Shown piece after piece: positions 1-5,482 of a DNA stretch of 5,482 bases. Numbering within the stretch: position 1 is the stretch's first letter; every line of letters starts with the position of its first letter. Location of the stretch: the NCBI GenBank assembly GCA_035293845.1, contig DATGMB010000053.1:1-5482 (forward strand), given 5' to 3'. Origin of the DNA: DATGMB01 sp035293845 (GTDB lineage Bacteria > Acidobacteriota > Terriglobia > Bryobacterales > Bryobacteraceae). The notes beneath the pieces are model-generated. The model saw nothing but the letters and a program-made list of their open reading frames with translations. It made no database searches and was not told where the DNA came from. The translations under genes and the position numbers were made by a program.

Positions 1-104
1 TTACTCCGGTAGAGCGCCACGCCGTCATCGAAAGAGAGGCGCTCGCCGGCTTCGACCTTTTCACGAATTGGCAGGAGGCGGCGATCGTCAATCACGACTG
101 GCAT
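1..104 (-). CDS. mqnE: Aminofutalosine synthase MqnE, N-terminal fragment (cut by window edge)
   Basis: Only the first 34 codons lie in the window; the gene runs off the left edge. The translation begins MPVVIDDRRLLPIREKVEAG and continues ERLSFDDGVALYRS. The stretch with KVEAGERLSFDDGVALY matches the conserved N-terminus of the MqnE/MqnC radical SAM group of the futalosine menaquinone pathway. MqnE is a radical SAM enzyme that joins 3-(1-carboxyvinyloxy)benzoate to adenosine, giving aminofutalosine. The CxxxCxxC cluster motif would lie beyond the edge and cannot be checked here. The ATG is 2 nt after the stop codon of the preceding prenyltransferase gene, and no good Shine-Dalgarno is visible, so translation is probably coupled. 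The neighbouring MqnP-like gene favours a menaquinone role. MqnC is the main alternative because the two share this N-terminal motif; I favour MqnE on wording and context. Confidence 0.75.
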   Translation of the reverse strand, partial: MPVVIDDRRLLPIREKVEAGERLSFDDGVALYRS

Positions 105-106
105 GT

Positions 107-988
107 TCAGGCACCCGCTTTGAAGAGGAAGATATCAGCAGTCCAGAATACGAAGAATAACACGCTCACGTAGCCGTTCATCGTGAAGAAAGCGGCGTTG
201 ACGCGCGAAAGATCGTCGGCTTTGACCAGGCTGTGCTCGTAGACGAGGAGCGCGATCACCGCAGTGATCCCGGCCAGCGCGAGCGCGCCGAGGCCGAGCG
301 AGAAGACCAGCGCAAAGAGACACGCTACCATCAGCAGGTGCAGCAGCCGCGCCACGCGCAGCGCTCCAGCGATGCCCAGCAGGCGCGGGACGCTGAAGAG
401 CGCTTCGCGGCAATCGAAATCGTAATCCTGGCAGGAATAAATGATGTCGAAGCCGGCCGTCCAGAACATCACCGCGGCGGTGAGCCAGAGGATGCGCGGA
501 TCGAGCGAGCCGCGGATCGCAATCCATGCCGCCGCGGGGGCGATCCCCAGGCTGAAGCCCAGCACGAGGTGGGAAAACGTCGTGAACCGCTTGGTGAAGG
601 AGTAGAAAAATACAATCGCGAGTGCGGCCGGCGCCAGTCGCAGGCATAGCGGGTTCAACGCGCCCGCCGCTACGAAGAAAACCGCGGAAGCGGCGGTGAC
701 GAAAGCCCACGCGAATCCCCGGCTCAGGTGGCCGGCGGGAAGATGGCGCATCGCGGTGCGGGGATTGCGCGCGTCGATTTCCGAATCGACCAGCCGGTTG
801 AAGGCCATCGCCGCGGAGCGCGCGCCGACCATCGCGACAACGATCCAGGCGAGCTTCGACCACAGGCCCGCAACCGCATAGCCGCTCGCGCGGAAGGCGA
901 GCAGCGCGCCGGTGAGCGCGAACGGCAGCGCGAAGACCGAGTGCTCGAACTTGATCATGTCGAGCGTGAGGCGTAGGCGTTGGAACAT
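107..988 (-). CDS. mqnP: MqnP-like UbiA-family polyprenyltransferase (menaquinone biosynthesis)
   Basis: A 293-residue membrane prenyltransferase of the UbiA superfamily, about the usual family length. Such enzymes condense a polyprenyl diphosphate with an aromatic acid in the cytoplasmic membrane; in the futalosine pathway the acceptor is 1,4-dihydroxy-6-naphthoate or a close derivative. The first Asp-rich motif is N64-RLV-D68-SEI-D72, followed by NPRTAMRHLPAG. The second is QD188-YDF-D192 after the D181IIYS segment. Both are the Mg-diphosphate binding sites. The YSFTKRFT stretch (129-136), the loop at about 140-160 and the N-terminal IKFEHSVFALPFAL segment are typical of the MqnP-type subgroup rather than UbiA of ubiquinone synthesis or MenA. 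Roughly eight to nine hydrophobic segments alternate with the motif loops. The first ATG is chosen because the IKFEH block follows at residue 12; Met11 would cut into it. It has only a weak ribosome site. Its stop is 2 nt before the mqnE start, forming a pair. It sits 66 nt after the radical SAM gene and may be read through from it or have its own promoter. Confidence 0.88.
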   Translation of the reverse strand: MFQRLRLTLDMIKFEHSVFALPFALTGALLAFRASGYAVAGLWSKLAWIVVAMVGARSAAMAFNRLVDSEIDARNPRTAMRHLPAGHLSRGFAWAFVTAASAVFFVAAGALNPLCLRLAPAALAIVFFYSFTKRFTTFSHLVLGFSLGIAPAAAWIAIRGSLDPRILWLTAAVMFWTAGFDIIYSCQDYDFDCREALFSVPRLLGIAGALRVARLLHLLMVACLFALVFSLGLGALALAGITAVIALLVYEHSLVKADDLSRVNAAFFTMNGYVSVLFFVFWTADIFLFKAGA

Positions 989-1054
989 GCGTGGGATCAG
1001 TCCAATTTTACCGCGCGCAAGGGCGCTTTCGCCGGAATCCCGGCCCCCAGCCGG
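989..1054 (-). promoter_or_regulatory. Spacer before mqnP with alternative short hairpins and a weak -10-like box
   Basis: This is the only non-coding gap longer than a few bases. Three short inverted repeats share arms: 1040-1054 (5-bp stem CCGGC/GCCGG, 5-nt loop), 1031-1044 (5-bp stem, 4-nt loop) and 1022-1033 (4-bp stem, 4-nt loop). Neighbouring stems overlap, so adjacent ones cannot form together. No T-run follows on the minus strand, so this is not a canonical intrinsic terminator. On the minus strand TAAAAT (1010-1005) differs at one base from the sigma-70 -10 consensus and is the only A/T-rich patch here, but no convincing -35 lies 16-18 nt upstream. It could be an internal promoter for mqnP-mqnE, a weak attenuator, or simply GC-rich spacer. 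The stems are short enough to arise by chance at this base composition. Confidence 0.2.
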
Positions 1055-2626
1055 TTACGCCGTGCAGGCCGAGGCGACGGCAAACGGCGAGGGCTGCGCC
1101 GCGAGATCCGGGTCCCACATGCCCGTCTGCTCGTACTGGTAGCGGGTCTGCATGTACTGTCCCAGAATGGCGAGCGCATGGCCGATCGCGGCGGGCTTGT
1201 TCTGCATGCGGCGGCTCAGCTTGGCGATCATCTCCTCCTCTGCGCGGCCGAGGCGCAGCACGCGTCCGGCGACCTGTACCGATTCCGCTTCGACCGCGCG
1301 CGGCGGTGGCGCGGGCGAGCCGGCCCCCGGCGCAAGAGCCGGCGGGCAGTAACAATCGATGAACCGCAGCATGCGCCGGCCGAACGCCTCGGCCGAGTAG
1401 AGCCGCGTAATCAGCCACCGCATGCCGCGCATCAATTCCTCGTGCGTCATCTGCCGGGGAATGATATTCGAGGAGCTGGGGCAAGTCTGCGGCGTATCGC
1501 CGTCGATCGCGATCAGGCGGTTCTCGGCCGCGAGGCGCGCGTAGAGCGGCGTCGCGGGCGGAGCCGTCAGCGGCGTCACGCTGAAAATCGGAATCGGGCT
1601 CGACATCGCGAAGTCATACTGCCGCTCGAATGCATCTTTGCCGTCGGCATCGAACCCGACGATCATCCCCGCGTCCACCCGCATGCCGCGCGCCGGAAAC
1701 CGCTCCACGCACGCGACCGCATCCACACCCAAATTCTGGCGCTTGTGCGTTTCCTTGAGGCTTGCCTCGTTGGAAGTTTCGATGCCAATGAACAGGCAAT
1801 TCATTCCTGCCTGGGCCAGCAGGTCGAGCATCTCGGTATCCCGGGCGCACTCGATCGAAACCTGCGTTGAAAACGCCACGCGCCCGGCGCGCCGCGAGGA
1901 ATTCCAGGCGGCCAGCGCGCGCAGCAGCTCCTTGGCGCGTGCGCGGTACACCGTGAAATTATCGTCGGCTAAAAAGATGGAGCGGTGCCCGCGGCGGTAG
2001 AGCGCGTCCAGCTCCGTCAGTACCTGGTCGACGGACTTATGGCGCTGCTTGCGGCCCAGATACTGGATCACATCGCAGAACTCGCACTCGAACGGGCAGC
2101 CGCGCGCCGTCTGCACCACGGCATTCAGGCAGCGGTCGAGCGGATAGCCGTCCCACCGCGGCGCCGGCGAGCTCCGCAAATCCGGTTTGCCGCCGTCGTA
2201 TTCCGGCCTCCAGGTGTTCTCCCGGAGATCGGCGAAGAACGCCTCCGCGATGCCTTCGAGCTCGCCCCTCACCAGGATGTCGCAGGCGCCGCGGAGCCGG
2301 TCGCTGGAGAGCGTTGCATAGGGCCCCCCGAAAATCACGACCTTGCCGCGCCGGCGGAACTCGCGGCTGATCTCGATCATCCGCCGCTCCTGCCCGACCT
2401 TGCCCGTGATCCCGATATAGTCCGCATCGGCCTCGAAGTCGACCGGCGCGATCTGTTCGTCGCAAAGGGCGATGCGGAAATCGCGAGGGGCCAGCGCGGC
2501 TACCGTGGGCAAAGCCAGATCGGCCAGCAGAAGAGCCGGCGGAAATCCATAAGCCTCATAGACCTGCCGTCCGAAAAAAGTGGGCCTATCGGAGCGTGGA
2601 TTGACCAGATACAGCGACTTAGACAT
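1055..2626 (-). CDS. Cobalamin-binding radical SAM protein (class B, HpnP-like architecture), substrate unknown
   Basis: A 523-residue enzyme. The N-terminal part (about 1-145) is a Rossmann-like B12-binding domain: LYLVNPRSDRPTFFG at the start, CDEQ at 55-58, IGITGKVGQ at 71-79 and FGGPYATLSSD at 99-109. It lacks the DxHxxG motif, as is common in class B radical SAM proteins that bind cobalamin without a lower His ligand. The radical SAM core (about 165-370) has C177-x3-C181-x2-C184 for the [4Fe-4S] cluster, then FLADDNF (218-224), IGIETSN (280-286) and GMIVGFDADG (320-329). A DUF4070-like C-terminal region follows, with a Pro/Ala-rich linker at about 428-443 and a helical tail. Domain order and length resemble the hopanoid C-2 methylase HpnP, but motif wording differs enough that I do not assign that function. 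Methylation of an unactivated carbon is a reasonable guess; other B12-radical reactions are possible. The ATG has a good GAGGA site (2640-2636, 9-nt spacing) inside the previous gene, whose stop it overlaps by 8 nt, suggesting coupling. Confidence 0.85.
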   Translation of the reverse strand: MSKSLYLVNPRSDRPTFFGRQVYEAYGFPPALLLADLALPTVAALAPRDFRIALCDEQIAPVDFEADADYIGITGKVGQERRMIEISREFRRRGKVVIFGGPYATLSSDRLRGACDILVRGELEGIAEAFFADLRENTWRPEYDGGKPDLRSSPAPRWDGYPLDRCLNAVVQTARGCPFECEFCDVIQYLGRKQRHKSVDQVLTELDALYRRGHRSIFLADDNFTVYRARAKELLRALAAWNSSRRAGRVAFSTQVSIECARDTEMLDLLAQAGMNCLFIGIETSNEASLKETHKRQNLGVDAVACVERFPARGMRVDAGMIVGFDADGKDAFERQYDFAMSSPIPIFSVTPLTAPPATPLYARLAAENRLIAIDGDTPQTCPSSSNIIPRQMTHEELMRGMRWLITRLYSAEAFGRRMLRFIDCYCPPALAPGAGSPAPPPRAVEAESVQVAGRVLRLGRAEEEMIAKLSRRMQNKPAAIGHALAILGQYMQTRYQYEQTGMWDPDLAAQPSPFAVASACTA

Positions 2627-3497
2627 GCCCTACCGTCCTCACATAGCACGCCGCCGCGCCGACCAGCTGGCCGTTGGCGCGCGCCATCAGTTTCATCGTA
2701 TCGCCGTTGTCCTCCGGCGCTTCGAAGCGCATCCGGGTCGAGCCGCGGCGCCGGCCGCGCGCGAAGCCTTCAGAAAGCAGCAGCAGGTTGGCCCAGCCGC
2801 GGCCGCGGTATTCCGGCTCGACGGCGCGCGCCACGATCACGCAAACGCCCTCGCCGTTGTTCGCCTCCATCAGCAGCATGCCGGCCAGTGCGCCATCCAC
2901 CAGCAGGACCGGCGAATCGGCGAACCGGCGGTCCCAAACCAGCGGCGCGGCTGCGCCGGGCGGGAGCCGGAGTTCGGGAACGATCCGGTTCGTATAGAGC
3001 GCCGCCAGCCGCCCGCGGTCCACTTCGGCGATCTCCGCAATCCGCGCGCCGGATGGCGGCTTACCGCGGCGCGCGAGCCGCGCGATCGTACCCGCCAGCG
3101 GCTCCGGCGGAGCTTCCACCGTGAGCAGACGGCTTGTGCGGCGGAAGCCGGATGCGATCAGAAAAGGATCGGCATCCGGCTCCGCCACGGGATTCACTCG
3201 GGCGTGGATTTCGCCGGCGCATCGCGCCGCCGCAAGAGCCACCACGGATTTCAGTAAGGCGCGGCCGACCCCCTCGCGCCGCCGCGTCCGAATTACACGG
3301 ATGCGCAGTTCATGGATGGCGTCGCCGGTCCACTGAAACGCGGCGCACGCGACCGGCGCGCCCGCGGTATCGAAGGCCAGCAGCGCGTCAGGCGCGCGCG
3401 ACTCCCGGAATGCTTCCGGCAGCAAGGCGCGGCAGACCGGCCACTCGCCGGTATGAGGGGCACGAATCGCGAGCGTCGCGCTAACGGACACCGGCAT
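2619..3497 (-). CDS. Tandem GNAT-fold acetyltransferase-like protein, substrate unknown
   Basis: A 292-residue soluble protein with two GNAT-like halves, each about 125-140 residues. The N-terminal half shows beta-4 and motif A as ELRIRVIRTRRREGVGRALL (63-82), including R73-x-x-G76-x-G78 for the acetyl-CoA pyrophosphate, and ends near IASGFRRTSR (114-123). The C-terminal half has VEPEYRGRGWANLLL (226-240), giving R231-x-x-G234-x-A236, followed by the beta-6/alpha-4-like region with N264 and MARANGQLVG (271-280). Both halves keep a plausible CoA loop, though in many tandem GNATs only one is active. Acyl transfer from an acyl-CoA to an amine is the family role; the substrate cannot be inferred. 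The ATG overlaps the end of the phosphodiesterase gene by 17 nt, with AAGG at 3510-3507 as ribosome site (9-nt spacing). The stop overlaps the next start by 8 nt. A GTG two codons in is a less likely start. No signal peptide or membrane segment is visible. Confidence 0.82.
   Translation of the reverse strand: MPVSVSATLAIRAPHTGEWPVCRALLPEAFRESRAPDALLAFDTAGAPVACAAFQWTGDAIHELRIRVIRTRRREGVGRALLKSVVALAAARCAGEIHARVNPVAEPDADPFLIASGFRRTSRLLTVEAPPEPLAGTIARLARRGKPPSGARIAEIAEVDRGRLAALYTNRIVPELRLPPGAAAPLVWDRRFADSPVLLVDGALAGMLLMEANNGEGVCVIVARAVEPEYRGRGWANLLLLSEGFARGRRRGSTRMRFEAPEDNGDTMKLMARANGQLVGAAACYVRTVGHV
2636..2640 (-). promoter_or_regulatory. Ribosome binding site for the radical SAM gene
   Basis: GAGGA lies 9 nt before the ATG at 2626 on the minus strand, within the last codons of the GNAT gene. 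It is the best Shine-Dalgarno match among the starts in this window. It supports the ATG that overlaps the GNAT stop and implies that re-initiation plus direct loading can both feed translation of the radical SAM protein. Confidence 0.6.
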
Positions 3498-5442
3498 AGC
3501 CGCGGGCCTTTTGCAGCCGTTGCAGCCACTCGCGGGCGGCCGCGCCGTAGCGGTCGGATTCGGCAGTCAGGCCGGCGCAGGTCTCGAAAGCCTGCTCGGC
3601 GCGCTCATACCGCTTCAGCCGCACCAGCGCCGCCCCGAGAGTGAAGTGGGCTTCCGGTAGATCGAATCTCCGCGCCAGAGCATCGGTGGCGGCCTCGGCA
3701 GCCTCGTCGAACCGGTTCTGCCGCAGCAGCGCTTGCGCCAGCCCGGCATAAGCCGCGGGCAAGTCCGAATCCCATTCGAGCGTCGAACGGAACGCGCGCT
3801 CGGCGTCTGCCCACCGCTGCAAATGGAGATGGACCTGGCCGATCACGAGCCGGATTCCCTGCGCCGGCTTCTGCGACCGCTCCGCCGCCAGCAGCGCCGC
3901 CAGGCCCTCTTCCGTGCGGCCTTCCGCCAGCAACAGATTGGCCCGCAACACCTGCGCCGCCGGCCAGTCGCCGCCACGTTCCAGGACTCCCTCCACTACA
4001 CGCCGGCAATCCTCCATGCGTCCGGTCTCGTAGTAACACTGCGCGAGGTAGATCCGGTAAGTGGCCTCGTCGGGATACGCCGCCACCGCCTCTTCCATGA
4101 GGGGCAGCGCGTCGGCCGGCCGTTTCCGCGCCAGATACACGCGCGCCAGGCTGAACGCCTGATGCGTGCGCACCTGCTTGAGCTGTTCCTCCGCGCCCTC
4201 CGCGGGCGCTTCGAGATATCCCAGCGCCACGAGCTGTTTCATCATCGCGGCCGAATCCCACACGTCGCCGCGGGCGTCCGGCGGATGCATTCCCGCGTCC
4301 CCCGGCTCGTCCTCCCAGCTTGCGATGCGATCGAGCGGAACCTCGCCATCGAACGCCTCGGCCAGCACGCGGCCCTGCATGTCGGCGCCGGCCGGCAGCC
4401 CGAACAGCATGAGCACCGTGGGCGCGATATCGAGCAGCGTCGCTCCGTAAACCAGCTCGTCATGCCGGATGCCGGGGCCCGCCATGCACAGCATCCCGTG
4501 CATGCGGTGCCACTGCATCGGCTCTTCGTGATCGGGCGTGAAGCCGCCGAGTCCGCGCTGGTGGTCGCTATGGAAACCGTGATCGGAAACCACCATCACC
4601 GCCGCTTCCGGTCCCGCCAGTTGCACCAGCCGGCCCAGCAGAATATCGAGATAGCAGTAGGCGCTGTCTACCGCATGCCGGTAATGCTCGAAATCCCGCT
4701 CCGGAACGTCCTCCATCCGCGGCGCGCGGTACCGCATAAAGAGGTGCGAAACGTGATCCGGCAGGTCGTAAAACACCGTGGCGAAATCCCAGGCCTCCCG
4801 CTCCATCAACCACACCATCGCGTTGTGCGCGGAGAGGTTCTGCGCCAGTATCTCGGCGAAGCGGATCACCCGCGCGTCCGATTCCTGGTCGATTTCGGCC
4901 AGCTTAGGCAGAAACGGCAGCAAATCGTCGCCCGTTAGGTCCCCCGGATGCACCCGCAATTCCGCCATCTCCGCCGAGTACTCCTGCGGATGAATCGTGC
5001 CAGAAGGCAGCGGCCACGGGGCGCCGTAGGGAATTCCCGCCTGGCAGAAGGCGTTCGAAACCACCGCCCCCGCTACCGGCTCGGCCGGATGGCTGCCGAA
5101 CCAGTTCACGGCAATCGAACGGCGCCCGCTCTGGTGCAGGATGTTCCACAGCGCCTTTGCCTTGCGGCTCGTGGAAGCCACCGGGCGCGCGCCCCCGGTC
5201 GCGGGGTCGGGTTCGACGAAGCCGTGGATGCCGTGCAGGTCGGCCGTTTTGCCGGTTGCGATTGAAGTCCACAGCAGCGGCGACATCGCCGGTTCGAGCG
5301 TGGCGAGATTTCCCATCGTCCCGCGCTCCACCAGCCTCGCTAGGTTCGGCATCCGGCCCGCGTCGAGCAGCGGGTGGATAATCTTCCAGTCGGCCGCGTC
5401 CCAACCCACCAGGAGGACGCGGTTCGCGATCGGTTGTGGCAC
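3481..5442 (-). CDS. Type I phosphodiesterase/nucleotide pyrophosphatase-like domain fused to TPR repeats
   Basis: A 653-residue two-part protein. Residues about 8-375 form an alkaline phosphatase superfamily domain of the phosphodiesterase/nucleotide pyrophosphatase type, with the two-metal ligand set in order: D15 (LLVGWDAADW), a likely nucleophile S54 in MSPLLWTSIATGK (T59 is a less likely alternative), D229 and H233 in YDLPDHVSH, D287-H288 in VVSDHGF, and H315 near WHRMHG. DIAPTVLMLFGLP (338-350) is the usual late segment of the fold. Residues about 427-628 hold roughly six TPR repeats of 33-34 residues, followed by a basic C-terminus. There is no signal peptide or membrane segment, so it is predicted cytoplasmic, unlike many secreted relatives. 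Phosphoester or phosphodiester hydrolysis is the family chemistry; the substrate is unknown, and the TPRs probably bind a partner protein. The start must be GTG at 5442-5440: an in-frame TAA lies one codon upstream, and the next Met (residue 31) would remove D15. The 3' end overlaps the GNAT gene by 17 nt. Confidence 0.88.
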   Translation of the reverse strand: MPQPIANRVLLVGWDAADWKIIHPLLDAGRMPNLARLVERGTMGNLATLEPAMSPLLWTSIATGKTADLHGIHGFVEPDPATGGARPVASTSRKAKALWNILHQSGRRSIAVNWFGSHPAEPVAGAVVSNAFCQAGIPYGAPWPLPSGTIHPQEYSAEMAELRVHPGDLTGDDLLPFLPKLAEIDQESDARVIRFAEILAQNLSAHNAMVWLMEREAWDFATVFYDLPDHVSHLFMRYRAPRMEDVPERDFEHYRHAVDSAYCYLDILLGRLVQLAGPEAAVMVVSDHGFHSDHQRGLGGFTPDHEEPMQWHRMHGMLCMAGPGIRHDELVYGATLLDIAPTVLMLFGLPAGADMQGRVLAEAFDGEVPLDRIASWEDEPGDAGMHPPDARGDVWDSAAMMKQLVALGYLEAPAEGAEEQLKQVRTHQAFSLARVYLARKRPADALPLMEEAVAAYPDEATYRIYLAQCYYETGRMEDCRRVVEGVLERGGDWPAAQVLRANLLLAEGRTEEGLAALLAAERSQKPAQGIRLVIGQVHLHLQRWADAERAFRSTLEWDSDLPAAYAGLAQALLRQNRFDEAAEAATDALARRFDLPEAHFTLGAALVRLKRYERAEQAFETCAGLTAESDRYGAAAREWLQRLQKARGYAGVR

Positions 5443-5445
5443 GAG

Positions 5446-5482
5446 TTACTCGGTCTTGCGGGCGGCCGCGCGGCGGCGGCGA
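5446..5482 (-). CDS. Possible C-terminal tail of an upstream gene (cut by window edge)
   Basis: On the minus strand an open frame enters from the right edge and ends RRRRAAARKTE at a TAA (5448-5446), 3 nt before the GTG of the phosphodiesterase gene and in the same frame. Spacing and orientation fit the next gene up in the same operon, and an Arg/Ala/Lys-rich end is a common protein tail. Only eleven codons plus stop are visible and the other two minus frames are also open over this stretch, so the call rests on position alone. No function can be assigned. Confidence 0.35.
   Translation of the reverse strand, partial: RRRRAAARKTE

Noticed and set aside
135..863. 242-codon open frame on the minus strand inside mqnP
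   Set aside because: Shifted frame of the prenyltransferase gene. The mqnP frame carries both Asp-rich motifs, while this one is Arg/Gly-rich and featureless.
1022..1054. Intrinsic terminator after the radical SAM gene
   Set aside because: Hairpin arms exist, but stems are only 4-5 bp and no T-run follows on the transcribed strand.
980..1870. 296-codon open frame on the plus strand
   Set aside because: Antisense to the radical SAM gene and the mqnP spacer; Arg/His-rich with no family motifs.
1055..2626. Calling the radical SAM gene hpnP (hopanoid C-2 methylase)
   Set aside because: Architecture and length agree, but the wording around the N-terminal domain and cluster motif differs from HpnP as I remember it, and no other hopanoid gene is in the window.
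1985..3124. 379-codon open frame on the plus strand
   Set aside because: Antisense across both the radical SAM and GNAT genes; Arg/Ala/Pro-rich and without domain signatures. A real gene would not be expected to span two opposed, well-supported genes.
3733..4938. 401-codon open frame on the plus strand
   Set aside because: Entirely antisense to the phosphodiesterase-TPR gene, whose metal-binding motifs are intact. Its translation is rich in Arg, His, Gln and Pro with no recognisable motif, as expected of a complement frame in GC-rich coding DNA.
3481..5442. Phosphonate-metabolism reading (phosphonoacetate hydrolase with a B12 radical SAM methylase)
   Set aside because: Attractive because both superfamilies occur in phosphonate pathways, but no PEP mutase or other phosphonate gene is present, and the TPR fusion is not typical of phosphonoacetate hydrolase.

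Overview
The window is GC-rich bacterial DNA, densely packed, with every supported gene on the minus strand (transcription runs from position 5482 towards 1). The pairing of an MqnP-type prenyltransferase with the start of a probable mqnE indicates an organism that makes menaquinone by the futalosine pathway. Together with the GC-rich codon use and the phosphodiesterase-TPR fusion, this suggests something like an Acidobacteriota (Solibacter/Bryobacter-like) genome. That taxonomic placement is inference at low confidence; no rRNA or other marker gene is present.

In transcription order the layout is: (1) a possible C-terminal tail of an upstream protein (5482-5446); (2) a 653-residue protein joining a type I phosphodiesterase/nucleotide pyrophosphatase-like domain (alkaline phosphatase superfamily) to about six TPR repeats (5442-3481, GTG start); (3) a 292-residue protein with two GNAT acetyltransferase-like halves (3497-2619); (4) a 523-residue cobalamin-binding radical SAM enzyme (2626-1055); (5) a 66-bp spacer, the only real intergenic gap, holding short mutually exclusive hairpins and a weak -10-like box; (6) an MqnP-like UbiA-family prenyltransferase (988-107); (7) the first 34 codons of a probable mqnE (104 to the window edge).

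Genes 2, 3 and 4 overlap one another (17 nt and 8 nt) and the tail in front ends 3 nt before gene 2, so they look like one translationally coupled unit. MqnP and MqnE, 2 nt apart, form a second tightly linked pair. The second pair has a clear job: MqnE makes aminofutalosine early in the pathway, and MqnP attaches the polyprenyl chain late in it. The first unit combines phosphoester hydrolysis, acyl transfer and B12-dependent radical chemistry. I recognise no described pathway for that set, and its substrate cannot be read from the sequence. No mobile element, tRNA, rRNA, CRISPR array or long repeat is visible. Long plus-strand open frames are antisense shadows of the real genes.
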